64,000 bases of DNA. Source: Vibrio sp. CDRSL-10 TSBA. GTDB lineage: Bacteria; Pseudomonadota; Gammaproteobacteria; Enterobacterales; Vibrionaceae. Shown here in pieces: positions 1-12,466 of the stretch. The DNA is taken from positions 2,728,001 to 2,792,000 of the forward strand of contig CP155566.1 in the NCBI GenBank assembly GCA_039696685.1. Direction: 5' to 3'. The notes beneath the pieces were generated by a model that saw only the letters and a list, made by a program, of their open reading frames with translations, was not told the DNA's origin and ran no database searches. How positions within the stretch are numbered: the first letter of the stretch is position 1; every line of letters starts with the position of its first letter. A program made the position numbers and the translations under genes.

Positions 1-1
1 C

Positions 2-361
2 GAAGTCGGACCAAATGAGGATCTGCTGCTGGCAACTATATTTGTCGATAACTTCACCACCGCTTTCTCTACCGTGGCATTTGTTTCCTTCCTTACCGTT
101 GTCACCGGCCAGGCATTTTCCGCTACCCAGTACGCCTTATTAGCCTCTTTGGGTAACTTTGGTCGTACGGTATTGGCATCGTTCAGCGGCAATCTGGCAG
201 AGATGCTCGATAACTGGTCGCTGTTCTTTATCCTGACAGCTGTCATGGTGGTTCCGAGCCTGATTATGCTTTATTCGCTGCGCCACTACTTCACAGACAT
301 GCTGCGCAATGCCCAGCAAAAACATCAAGACGAAGTCTCATCGGTCAAGCAGAGCGATTAA
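2..361 (+). CDS. ampG: AmpG-type muropeptide permease, C-terminal part (start outside window)
   Basis: This is the last 119 codons of an inner-membrane MFS transporter, open from the window edge to a stop at 359-361. The segment with FSATQYALLASLGNFGR, followed by a further hydrophobic helix and a charged cytoplasmic tail (RHYFTDML to the end), matches the C-terminal helices of AmpG. AmpG imports GlcNAc-anhydroMurNAc muropeptides released by lytic transglycosylases, feeding the recycling enzymes NagZ, AnmK and MurQ found further right in this window. An intrinsic terminator follows directly. The family assignment rests on the C-terminal third only, so another MFS member close to AmpG is possible. 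Confidence 0.8.
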   Translation, partial: EVGPNEDLLLATIFVDNFTTAFSTVAFVSFLTVVTGQAFSATQYALLASLGNFGRTVLASFSGNLAEMLDNWSLFFILTAVMVVPSLIMLYSLRHYFTDMLRNAQQKHQDEVSSVKQSD

Positions 362-390
362 TCTTCCGGACCACTGAATGGTTAAATAAA

Positions 391-416
391 AAACCGCCTG
401 TCGGCGGTTTTTTATT
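391..416. terminator. Bidirectional intrinsic terminator between ampG and nfsA
   Basis: A GC stem (ACCGCC/GGCGGT) with a TGTC loop is flanked by A and T runs on both sides. It lies between two convergent genes and can serve both. Confidence 0.85.
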
Positions 417-419
417 AGC

Positions 420-1142
420 TTAACGCTTGGCCAGTCCTTTACGCTGCAGATAATCGAGCATGTAAGGGCGAGACTCCTGACTGAGCTTAGTGGTGATTTG
501 CTCAGACCAGCCCTGCTGCTTAGCGTTACTTGAGCGGGAGCTGTAGTACTCGATCATGGTCTGATCGTATTGTTCGATCAATGCATGATCGAGTGGCTGA
601 TAGCTGTTCTCATGCACGATCACCTGAGGGCTGAGACGAGGCTTGAGTTGAGGATCCTGATCCGGTTCTCCAAGGCACATACCAAACAACACCGCAGTAT
701 AGGGAGGCAGGTCCAGCAGAGCATCAACCTCATCCGGCGCGTTACGCAACCCACCAATGTAGACGCCACCCAGACCGATAGATTCTGCAGCCAGCAAACA
801 GTTCTGCGCCATAATACCTGAGTCAACCGCACCGATTAAAGTCAGTTCCATAAACTCAGGTTTGACATTCGGGTTCATCGCGTAATGACGCTGATAGTCG
901 ATACAGAACACCAGAAACTCTGCCGCACTCTCGACATATACCTGATTACCCGCCAGTTGAGCGAGCTTGGCCCGCTTCTCTTGATCGGTGATCCGGATGA
1001 TAGAGACAACTTGTAACAAGCTGGAAGATGAGGCGGAAATACCTGACGCAATGATAGTATCCAACTGCTCTTTGGATACCGGTGTATCGGTGAAAGCCCG
1101 AATCGAGCGATGTCCCTGAATCGTTTCAATGACACTGTTCAT
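420..1142 (-). CDS. nfsA: Oxygen-insensitive NADPH nitroreductase (NfsA family)
   Basis: A 240-residue flavoprotein, the same length as E. coli NfsA. It should reduce nitroaromatics and quinones in two-electron steps using NADPH and bound FMN. The N-terminal HRSIRAFTD is the usual FMN-phosphate binding start of the nitroreductase fold. SSSSLLQ (residues about 38-44) and the GLGGVYIGGLRN stretch (about 122-133) are family hallmarks, as is the basic C-terminal tail ending RKGLAKR. It is the second gene of a minus-strand pair, 17 bp after the DUF1904 gene, and ends against the shared terminator with ampG. No frame problem is seen. Confidence 0.9.
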   Translation of the reverse strand: MNSVIETIQGHRSIRAFTDTPVSKEQLDTIIASGISASSSSLLQVVSIIRITDQEKRAKLAQLAGNQVYVESAAEFLVFCIDYQRHYAMNPNVKPEFMELTLIGAVDSGIMAQNCLLAAESIGLGGVYIGGLRNAPDEVDALLDLPPYTAVLFGMCLGEPDQDPQLKPRLSPQVIVHENSYQPLDHALIEQYDQTMIEYYSSRSSNAKQQGWSEQITTKLSQESRPYMLDYLQRKGLAKR

Positions 1143-1159
1143 ACCCAGCTCTCCCGTAA

Positions 1160-1492
1160 TTAATAATGTTCGCCGTTGTCGTAATACTGTTCCGGCTTGA
1201 GCGCAGTAAAAATAACCGCGACATTAAGCTCTTCACCGATAACATCACGCACCTGACGGGTAATGATTTCGGCAACCTTATCCTGCTTTTCCTGGCCCCG
1301 ATCGAACCAAAGGACTTCGACAAACGGATAAGCCGGAGAGACTTCTTCCTCAAAGAAAAACGTGGTGTAGATATATTCAAAGGTAAAATCAGCACGCGGC
1401 GACTGCATGATCGACTCTAGTTCATCAATCAGGCTTTTGGATAATACTTGTACCGTCTGCGGCTCTACCGCGCGAAAACGAAAATGTGGCAT
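1160..1492 (-). CDS. DUF1904 family protein
   Basis: A 110-residue cytoplasmic protein beginning MPHFRFRAVEP, typical of the small DUF1904 family found in Vibrio. The predicted fold is tautomerase-like: a short strand, a helix around residues 17-30, then the acidic FFFEEEVSPAYPFVEVLWFDRG core. No function is established, so none is assigned. It lies just upstream of nfsA and is very probably its co-transcribed partner (17-bp gap, same strand). The start ATG is the only sensible one. Confidence 0.75.
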   Translation of the reverse strand: MPHFRFRAVEPQTVQVLSKSLIDELESIMQSPRADFTFEYIYTTFFFEEEVSPAYPFVEVLWFDRGQEKQDKVAEIITRQVRDVIGEELNVAVIFTALKPEQYYDNGEHY

Positions 1493-1587
1493 AAATTTAC
1501 TTCCTCTTTTTCAAAGCATAATAACAGCTTAAAAATAGAGGTTCGACCTTATGCCACTCAATTTATTTAATTGATATCCCGCCACCA

Positions 1588-2506
1588 TCAAATCAAGTGC
1601 GATTTAAAGAAGATCAAGGTTTTCCCCCAGGCCGATTCGGCGGCCTCTTCGTTGTAACGGGCAGTCGAATCATTATGGAAACCATGGTTCACACCAGGGT
1701 AAACCACCGCCTCATAAGGCACCTGATTCGCCTGTAAGACTTGTTGATATTCTGGCCATGTATCGTTAACGCGCTTGTCCAGCTCAGCAAAATGAATCAA
1801 CAGTGGCCCCTTAACCTGAGCACGCAGACTTTCAGCTGCTGGTGTGCCATAAAATGGTACCCCTGCATTCAGTTCATCCGGTATAACAGCAGCCAGCATA
1901 TTGACGATATAGCCACCAAAACAGAAACCCACAGCACCAAGCTTACCGGACGATCCCGAATAAGACTTAATAAAACGCGCCGCAGCAATAAAGTCCTGTT
2001 CAATTTTAGCGCGGTCCATACTGCTCTGCATTGCGCGGCCATCATCATCATTGCCAGGATAACCGCCGAGTGGATAGAGTGCATCAGGAGCGAAAGCAAT
2101 GAAACCGTTTCATCGCCAGACGACGGGCGACGTCTTCGATATAGGGATTCAGACCACGATTTTCATGCACAACTAAAACCACCGGCAGCGGTTTGGTCAT
2201 CTCTTTCGGCATCACCAGGTAGCCACGACCTTTGCCATGCCCTAGAGGTGAATCGAACTCGGTATACGTCGCTTTGATCTTTGGGTCATTGAATGAGACC
2301 TGCTCCGCCAAAGCGTAGTTAGGCATCAATACTGAGGTTAGACTCGAAACAGTCAGCCCGACAACAGCCAGACCAGACAAGCGTTTGATGAATTCACGGC
2401 GGTCAATGATGCCGTGAGCATATTCGTCATACCAGTCAAACGCTTCCTGAGGAATATCATGAGGCTCCAGGGCCGATTGAGATTGAGAAGAAGTGGTGCT
2501 GCGCAT
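1588..2506 (-). CDS. Tat-exported dienelactone hydrolase family protein (reading frame broken once)
   Basis: An alpha/beta hydrolase of about 305 residues, resembling E. coli YghX. The N-terminus carries a twin-arginine type signal (DRREFIKRLSG plus a hydrophobic stretch ending about residue 65), implying export as a folded enzyme. The nucleophile elbow GFCFGG, an acid in AELDKRV and HGFHND supply the Cys-Asp-His triad of dienelactone hydrolases. I start at the ATG at 2504-2506 because AAGGA sits 7 nt upstream. The longer start at 2533 lacks a ribosome site. The frame breaks near 2101-2111, where both a GAAAC and a GTTTC occur; removing one A or one T joins the halves as LAMNGFIAFAP or LAMKRFIAFAP. 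I read this as a sequence error of the kind described in the findings. Confidence 0.8.
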
Positions 2507-2629
2507 AGCAATATCCTTGTCATACAGATGCATAATCCAGTATCAAAAAGCTTAGATGAAATAAGACAAATTGCCTGAATCGACAAGGGAGAATTTACTG
2601 CCAAGGGCAAAATAACGTTAGCAGAGGAA

Positions 2630-2671
2630 CCGAAAACTCTACCAATTGGAGCTAAATTTCGTCGATATTCA
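2630..2671 (-). pseudogene. Decayed tRNA-Trp fragment (left of IS copy 1)
   Basis: The segment ACTCTACCAATTGGAGCTA resembles the 5' half of the intact tRNA-Trp (complement of 6441-6460). Its continuation after IS copy 1 (3766-3800) matches the rRNA-operon terminator at 6351-6375. This is a remnant of an extra tRNA/terminator repeat into which the IS jumped. It cannot make a tRNA. Confidence 0.55.
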
Positions 2672-3765
2672 TACCAATCGCACTAATTTTATGATCTAAT
2701 ATCAGCTTCAATAGGAGCTGATATGACGACCCCTGACTTCCCAAAACTTATTCGTGAAACATCCGATGCTAGGATGCGTACGAGACTTCTTGCTATATCT
2801 CATTTCGTGGATGGAAAAAGCCGCACTCAGATCGCCAAATATTTAAAAGCCAGCCGTACCAGTATCAATAACTGGGTCGCGGCTTATTTAAAGAATGGTG
2901 TTGAAGGCTTGGTAGAAAAGCAGCATACAGGCCGTCCTCCACGACTGACTGAAGACCAGCTATCTCAGTTAAAGCTGTACATCACTTCCAATGCGATTAA
3001 GCCTGAAGGTGGCAGACTACAGGGGACAGATATTATTGAATTCATCCATGAAGAATTTGGCCTATCGTACAGCTTATCAGGCATCTATAAGATATTGAGA
3101 AAGCTTGATTTAGTTTGGATAACAACGCGTTCAAAGCACCCAAAGCAATCTGTAGAAGCACAAGAAGCTTTTAAAAAAATTCCCAATAGAAACGATCCTT
3201 AAGATCCCAGGACATGTTGCTTTAAAAGATGTTCAAATCTGGTTTCAAGATGAAGCCAGATTTGGCCAGCGCAACACAACAACCCGAATATGGGCAGAAA
3301 AAGGGACTCGTCCCAGAGCGGTACAACAACAGCAATTTGAGTATGCGTACCTATTTGGAGCGGTGTGCGTTAATACCGGAGAAACTGAAGCTATTGTTGT
3401 TCCGATGAGCAACATGGAAGCAATGAAAGAGCAACTCAGGCTCATTTCTCAATCCACACCCGCAGACAAACATGCTGTCGTCATCATGGATCAAGCCAGT
3501 TGGCATCAAAGTTATCTTGCTGATTCATTCAAGAACCTGACTGTCATTCATATACCGCCCTATTCACCGGAAACTCAACCCAATAGAGCAGGTATGGAGT
3601 TGGTTGCGTCAGAACGAAATAGCCAATAGGTGTTTTGAATGTTACGACGATATTGTCGACAAGCTGTGTAGTGCTTGGAATCGTTTTTGTGCAGACAAAA
3701 GCAGAGTCATTTCGCTCTGCTTTAGAGATTGGACTATATTGACCAGTTAATTAGTGTGATTGGTA
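2672..3765 (+). mobile_element. IS630-family insertion sequence, copy 1 (1094 bp)
   Basis: The ends TACCAATCGCACTAATT and AATTAGTGTGATTGGTA form near-perfect terminal inverted repeats. A direct TCA flanks each side (2669-2671 and 3766-3768). Comparison with the paralogous uninterrupted site near 6340-6350 supports TCA being the target duplication. The element encodes a two-phase transposase (2723-3750). It carries one extra A relative to copies 2 and 3, at 3570-3574. Confidence 0.92.
2723..3750 (+). CDS. IS630-family transposase, copy 1 (two frames)
   Basis: The first frame (2723-3202) encodes 159 residues with a helix-turn-helix DNA-binding part (RTQIAKYLKASRTSINNW, about residues 34-51). 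The catalytic DDE_3 half lies in another frame downstream and contains WFQDEARFGQ, VIMDQASWH and PPYSPE. The frames meet at TTTTAAAAAAATT (A7 at 3173-3179). The sequence needs a net +1 shift there, such as a transcript with one A lost. The same A7 is in copies 2 and 3, so the shift is probably natural. A second break (GAAAC at 3570-3574, where copies 2 and 3 have GAAC) destroys the end of this copy as sequenced. The RBS TAGGAG precedes the ATG. Confidence 0.85.
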
Positions 3766-3821
3766 TCAAACGTAAAAAAGCCCCAGTATTGCTGCGGGGA
3801 CGCCTAGTCTGAGGTTTCTTA
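3766..3821 (-). other. Remnant rRNA-operon terminator between IS copies 1 and 2
   Basis: The sequence CGTAAAAAAGCCCCAGTATTGCTGC (shown here as a description of 3771-3795) copies the terminator at 6351-6375 but has lost stem symmetry and gained about 15 bp. It is the break-point remnant of an ancestral tRNA/terminator repeat split by IS insertions. Confidence 0.5.
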
Positions 3822-4522
3822 TACCAATCGCACTAATTTTATGATCTAATATCAGCTTCAATAGGAGCTGATATGACGACCCCTGATTTCCCAAAACTTA
3901 TTCGTGAAACATCCGATGCTAGGATGCGTACAAGACTTCTTGCGATATCTCATTTCGTGGATGGAAAAAGCCGCACTCAGATCGCCAAATATTTAAAAAC
4001 CAGCCGTACCAGTATCAATAACTGGGTTGCGGCTTATTTAAAGAATGGTATTGAAGGCTTGGTAGAAAAGCAGCATACAGGCCGTCCTTCACGACTGACT
4101 GAAGACCAGCTATCTCAGTTAAAGCTGTACATCACTTCCAATGCGATTAAGCCTGAAGGTGGCAGACTACAGGGGACAGATATTATTGAATTCATCCATG
4201 AGGAATTTGGCCTATCGTACAGCTTATCAGGCATATACAAGATATTGAGAAAGCTTGATTTAGTTTGGATAACAACGCGTTCAAAGCACCCAAAGCAATC
4301 TGTAGAAGCGCAAGAAGCTTTTAAAAAAATTCCCAATAGAAACGATCCTTAAGATCCCAGGACATGTTGCTTTAAAAGATGTTCAAATCTGGTTTCAAGA
4401 TGAAGCCAGATTTGGCCAGCGCAACACAACAACTCGAATATGGGCAGAAAAAGGGACTCGTCCCAGAGCGGTACAACAACAGCAATTTGAGTATGCGTAC
4501 CTATTTGGAGCGGTGTGCGTTA

Positions 4523-5616
4523 TACCAATCACACTAATTAACTGGTCAATATAGTCCAATCTCTAAAGCAGAGCGAAATGACTCTGCTTTTGTCTGCACA
4601 AAAACGATTCCAAGCACTACACAGCTTGTCGACAATATCGTCGTAACATTCAAAACACCTATTGGCTATTTCGTTCTGACGTAACCAACTCCATACTTGC
4701 TCTATTGGGTTGAGTTCCGGTGAATAGGGCGGTATATGAATGACAGTCAGGTTTCTTGAATGAATCAGCAAGATAACTTTGATGCCAACTGGCTTGATCC
4801 ATGATGACGACAGCATGTTTGTCTGCGGGTGTTGATTGAGAAATGAGCCTGAGTTGCTCTTTCATTGCTTCCATGTTGCTCATCGGAACAACAATAGCTT
4901 CAGTTTCTCCGGTATTAATGCACACCGCTCCAAATAGGTACGCATACTCAAATTGCTGTTGTTGTACCGCTCTGGGACGAGTCCCTTTTTCTGCCCATAT
5001 TCGGGTTGTTGTGTTGCGCTGGCCAAATCTGGCTTCATCTTGAAACCAGATTTGAACGTCTTTTAAAGCAACATGTCCTGGGATCTTAAGGATCGTTTCT
5101 ATTGGGAATTTTTTTAAAAGCTTCTTGCGCTTCTGCAGATTGCTTTGGGTGCTTTGAACGCGTTGTTATCCAAACTAAATCAAGTTTTCTCAATATCTTA
5201 TAGATGCCTGATAAGCTGTACGATAGGCCAAATTCCTCATGGATGAATTCAATAATATCTGTCCCCTGTAGTCTTCCACCTTCAGGCTTAATCGCATTGG
5301 AAGTGATGTACAGCTTTAACTGAGATAGCTGGTCTTCAGTCAGTCGTGGAGGACGGCCTGTATGCTGCTTTTCTACCAAGCCTTCAACACCATTCTTTAA
5401 ATAAGCCGCAACCCAGTTATTGATACTGGTACGGCTGGCTTTTAAATATTTGGCGATCTGAGTGCGGCTTTTTCCATCCACGAAATGAGATATAGCAAGA
5501 AGTCTCGTACGCATCCTAGCATCGGATGTTTCACGAATAAGTTTTGGGAAGTCAGGGGTCGTCATATCAGCTCCTATTGAAGCTGATATTAGATCATAAA
5601 ATTAGTACGATTGGTA
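4523..5616 (-). mobile_element. IS630-family insertion sequence, copy 3, nested and reversed inside copy 2
   Basis: A full 1094-bp copy in reverse orientation, with terminal repeats TACCAATCACACTAATT (left) and AATTAGTACGATTGGTA (right). TTA stands on both flanks (4520-4522 and 5617-5619). On the right it abuts a fragment of a fourth copy in the same orientation, so it probably inserted into that copy. A later deletion between the two matching ends would leave the present arrangement. Confidence 0.88.
4538..5565 (-). CDS. IS630-family transposase, copy 3 (two frames)
   Basis: The first frame is complete (5086-5565, 159 codons) with the same helix-turn-helix and the A7 slip site (complement near 5111-5117). 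The second frame holds WFQDEARFGQ, VIMDQASWH, PPYSPELNPIE and ends at 4538. A single extra A (GTTTC on the plus strand, 4751-4755) breaks it at LADSFK/NLTV. Copies 1 and 2 read GAAC at this position. Apart from that base the transposase would be full length. Confidence 0.82.
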
Positions 5617-5816
5617 TTATTGATACTGGTACGGCTGGCTTTTAAATATTTGGCGATCTGAGTGCGGCTTTTTCCATCCACGAAATGAGATATAGCAAGA
5701 AGTCTCGTACGCATCCTAGCATCGGATGTTTCACGAATAAGTTTTGGGAAGTCAGGGGTCGTCATATCAGCTCCTATTGAAGCTGATATTAGATCATAAA
5801 ATTAGTGCGATTGGTA
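5617..5816 (-). mobile_element. IS630-family fragment, copy 4 (left end only)
   Basis: These 200 bp repeat the left terminal repeat, ribosome site and first codons of the transposase in reverse orientation. The fragment stops at the codons for the NNW motif, where copy 3 joins it. The right flank is TTA (5817-5819), where copy 2 resumes. It encodes nothing complete. Confidence 0.85.
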
Positions 5817-6214
5817 TTAATACCGGAGAAACTGAAGCTATTGTTGTTCCGATGAGCAACATGGAAGCAATGAAAGAGCAACTCAGGCTCATTTCTCAAT
5901 CAACCCCCGCAGACAAACATGCTGTCGTCATCATGGATCAAGCCAGTTGGCATCAAAGTTATCTTGCTGATTCATTCAAGAACCTGACTGTCATTCATAT
6001 ACCGCCCTATTCACCGGAACTCAACCCAATAGAGCAGGTATGGAGTTGGTTGCGTCAGAACGAAATAGCCAATAGGTGTTTTGAATGTTACGACGATATT
6101 GTCGACAAGCTGTGTAGTGCTTGGAATCGCTTTTGTGCAGACAAAAGTCGAGTCATTTCGCTCTGCTTTAGAGATTGGACTATATTGACCAGTTAATTAG
6201 TGTGATTGGTATTA

Positions 6215-6345
6215 ATATGGCAGGGGGACTAGGTCGGCACACCGAAGATTCGGCCGGGCTGGCGTTTCCTGCAGCCAACACGCGCCAATTTGTAAAATCA
6301 GGGGAATCCGTTGCTCTGTCAATTAGAGCTCAAATTCGCCAATAT
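6215..6345 (-). pseudogene. Decayed tRNA-Trp copy
   Basis: The start (TATGGCAGGGG), the middle (CCAACACGCG) and the end (GGAATCCGTTGCTCTGTCAA then TTAGAGCT) align in order with the functional tRNA-Trp at 6391-6467. They are separated by extra sequence and substitutions, and the acceptor and T stems no longer pair. It is followed by the terminator exactly as the real gene is, so it descends from a duplicated tRNA-plus-terminator unit. Confidence 0.6.
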
Positions 6346-6350
6346 TGAGA

Positions 6351-6386
6351 CGTAAAAAAGCCCCAGCATTGCTGCTGAGGCTTCTT
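6351..6386 (-). terminator. Terminator of the rRNA operon
   Basis: On the minus strand AAGCCTCAGC pairs with GCTGGGGCTT and is followed by T6. It lies immediately after tRNA-Trp, the last gene of the operon. Confidence 0.8.
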
Positions 6387-6390
6387 AATA

Positions 6391-6467
<77 letters not shown>

Positions 6468-6504
6468 GTAGTTCGTTTTTAATGAGTCGACACTCAGAAA
6501 TAAG

Positions 6505-6550
6505 TGGCGGAACGGCCGGGCTTGCGTTCAAGCGGGACTCATTCGACCAT
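6505..6550 (-). pseudogene. Decayed tRNA-Asp 3' portion
   Basis: The segment TGGCGGAACGGCCGGGCTTG mimics the 3' end (CCA, acceptor stem and T arm) of the intact tRNA-Asp at 6572-6648, with several substitutions. The anticodon arm is missing. It lies between the two functional tRNAs and suggests earlier tandem tRNA-Asp copies. Confidence 0.45.
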
Positions 6551-6571
6551 AGGGCGAACCCTACAAATAAG

Positions 6572-6648
6572 TGGCGGAGCGGACGGGACTCGAACCCGCG
6601 ACCCCCGGCGTGACAGGCCGGTATTCTAACCAACTGAACTACCGCTCC
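6572..6648 (-). tRNA. tRNA-Asp (GTC)
   Basis: A 77-nt tRNA beginning GGAGCGGTAGTTCAG, with anticodon GTC in loop CTGTCAC, T arm GGTTCGAGTCC and encoded CCA. It follows 5S rRNA in the operon, as in many gamma-proteobacteria. Confidence 0.95.
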
Positions 6649-6730
6649 GCATTGGCCAGACTATGAAGTCTTTTCTCGTTTTTGCTTTCAGGCTATTCCT
6701 TAAAAAGGAGTAATCTGAAGCAAGAAATTA

Positions 6731-6850
6731 AAGCCTGGCGATGTTCTACTCTCACATGGGGAAGCCCCACACTACCATCGACGCTGTTTCGTTTCACTTC
6801 TGAGTTCGGAATGGAATCAGGTGGGTCCAAAACGCTATGGTCGCCAAGCA
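6731..6850 (-). rRNA. rrf: 5S ribosomal RNA
   Basis: A 120-nt gene whose ends TGCTTGGCGA and GCCAGGCTT pair with each other. The internal CCGAACTCAGAAGTGAAAC is the conserved 5S loop. It lies between 23S and tRNA-Asp on the minus strand. Confidence 0.95.
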
Positions 6851-6971
6851 AATTCTGTTTTTATTTTCACTTTTTCTAAAAAGTGAAGACAAAAAATTCG
6901 GAAAGCTGTTTATGTTCTCACACACATTCAATGTACTTGCATTGAGTCCAATCAAAACCCCTTGGGTGTTG

Positions 6972-9862
<2,891 letters not shown>

Positions 9863-10100
9863 ATACAACCCGAAGGGGTCTTTACGTATGGCAAACAACC
9901 AAGGTTTAGTTGTCTCTCATTATTTGAATGAGCGAGAGACATTTCGATTTTGCCGGACTCAATTTTGAAACTCGTTAAACAAGTTTCTACCAAGCACACT
10001 TGAATGTGTTGTTGGTGTATTCCACTCAGGAATACATTGAGAACTTTACAAACAAATCTTATTCACAAGGAATAAAGTTTGTTTTGTCAGCTTTCCTAAT

Positions 10101-10112
10101 TGTTAAAGAGCA
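10101..10112 (-). promoter_or_regulatory. boxA antitermination signal in the 16S-23S spacer
   Basis: On the minus strand TGCTCTTTAACA is the standard boxA recognised by NusB/S10. The same sequence occurs in the leader at 12080-12091. The rest of the 324-bp spacer (9863-10186) holds only processing stems. Confidence 0.8.
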
Positions 10113-10186
10113 AGATTCGTATCTCTAATGAGATGAACCAATTTTAAGAACACTTATCTCTTCGTATGAAGAAATGTGCTTAAAAT

Positions 10187-10262
10187 TGGTGGAGCTAAGC
10201 GGGATCGAACCGCTGACCTCCTGCATGCCATGCAGGCGCTCTCCCAGCTGAGCTATAGCCCC
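10187..10262 (-). tRNA. tRNA-Ala (GGC) in the rRNA spacer
   Basis: A 76-nt tRNA beginning GGGGCTATAGCTCAGC. The anticodon stem CCTGC/GCAGG encloses loop ATGGCAT, giving anticodon GGC. CCA is encoded. Spacer alanine tRNAs in this class of bacteria usually carry TGC, so the GGC reading is notable. Confidence 0.93.
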
Positions 10263-10322
10263 ACGAATCTCTTTAAATAAACCATCAATCTGTGTGAACA
10301 CTCATCGCAATAATCATTCGTA

Positions 10323-11875
<1,553 letters not shown>

Positions 11876-12079
11876 AAGATTTTGTCGGCTCAATGAATAC
11901 TGACTTCAAATTACCTTAGTAATTCAAAGCTATTATCGTTCCAACAGAACGATAATGAATTGACTGTGTCGATACCGAAGTATCGATTGGTCACTCAGTT
12001 CATTGATACCTAAGTTGATTCTTTAGAATCATCTTCGATTATCATCAACGAGTGCCCACACAGATTGATAGGTTTATAT

Positions 12080-12091
12080 TGTTAAAGAGCG
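12080..12091 (-). promoter_or_regulatory. boxA in the rRNA operon leader
   Basis: GCTCTTTAACA on the minus strand, about 205 bp before the 16S start, allows Nus-dependent antitermination of the operon. Confidence 0.8.
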
Positions 12092-12127
12092 TTGCTTTTC
12101 GAAGCTTTCTTCTCAAAGCGGACGGCC

Positions 12128-12155
12128 ATTTTAGCGACTTAATTTAGCGAGTCAA
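12128..12155 (-). promoter_or_regulatory. rRNA operon promoter P2
   Basis: On the minus strand TTGACT (12150-12155) and TAAAAT (12128-12133) are separated by 16 bp. GC-rich sequence follows, typical of rRNA promoters with a short spacer. Confidence 0.7.
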
Positions 12156-12252
12156 CCATTTTTTTATTTTAAATTTCTTTAACTTAAGAAACTTAATTTT
12201 CCGTCTTCGCTGCCCTGCCTGCTAAAGCAGTTTTGCCTGACAACGGAAGCGC

Positions 12253-12280
12253 ATTATAGGGAGGAATAAACGCTTGGCAA
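12253..12280 (-). promoter_or_regulatory. rRNA operon promoter P1
   Basis: On the minus strand TTGCCA (12275-12280) and a perfect TATAAT (12253-12258) are 16 bp apart. They are followed by a GCGC discriminator, as in stringently controlled rRNA promoters. The A/T-rich block just upstream (12281-12305) fits an UP element. Confidence 0.8.
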
Positions 12281-12435
12281 GAGTAATTTAAGAAAAAAAT
12301 GACCTTTTGCAATCAAGCGAACAAATAAACATCACATTGATTCTTAAACCAACAAATCCTGCCCCAAACATCTAAAAAACTACTTTTTCAACGCCATCAG
12401 GCCTGGCTTTCAGGTCACACAGAGGAACAAAAAAC

Positions 12436-12466
12436 AAAAGCCATGCTGGGCATGGCTTTTACTGTT
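12436..12466 (-). terminator. Terminator after clpB
   Basis: The perfect stem AAAAGCCATGC/GCATGGCTTTT lies right after the true clpB stop codon at 12467-12469. Confidence 0.8.

Larger units (their letters stand above)
3873..6196 (+). pseudogene. IS630 transposase of copy 2, disrupted by nested IS copies
   Basis: The first 159 codons (3873-4352) and the A7 shift site (4323-4329) are intact and nearly identical to copy 1, with a few substitutions (for example KTSRT for KASRT). The catalytic frame runs to about 4520, where copy 3 begins. It resumes at 5820 through VIMDQASWH to the stop at 6194-6196. If the nested block were removed, this would be the only copy whose two frames lack a GAAAC break. 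As it stands it is inactive. Confidence 0.85.
3822..6211 (+). mobile_element. IS630-family insertion sequence, copy 2, split by nested insertion
   Basis: The left part is 3822-4522 and the right part 5820-6211; together they give 1093 bp, one less than copies 1 and 3. TTA flanks both ends (3819-3821 and 6212-6214). The rebuilt empty site, TTTCTTAATATGGCAGG, matches the intact paralog at 6382-6396. The transposase (start 3873) is interrupted after 4520 by copy 3 and a further fragment. Its C-terminal half resumes at 5820 and ends at 6196 with the intact motif PPYSPELNPIEQVWSWLR. Confidence 0.9.

Noticed and set aside
3173..3179. A7 in the transposase as a sequencing error
   Set aside because: The same A7 is present in all three copies and is not in a GAAC context.
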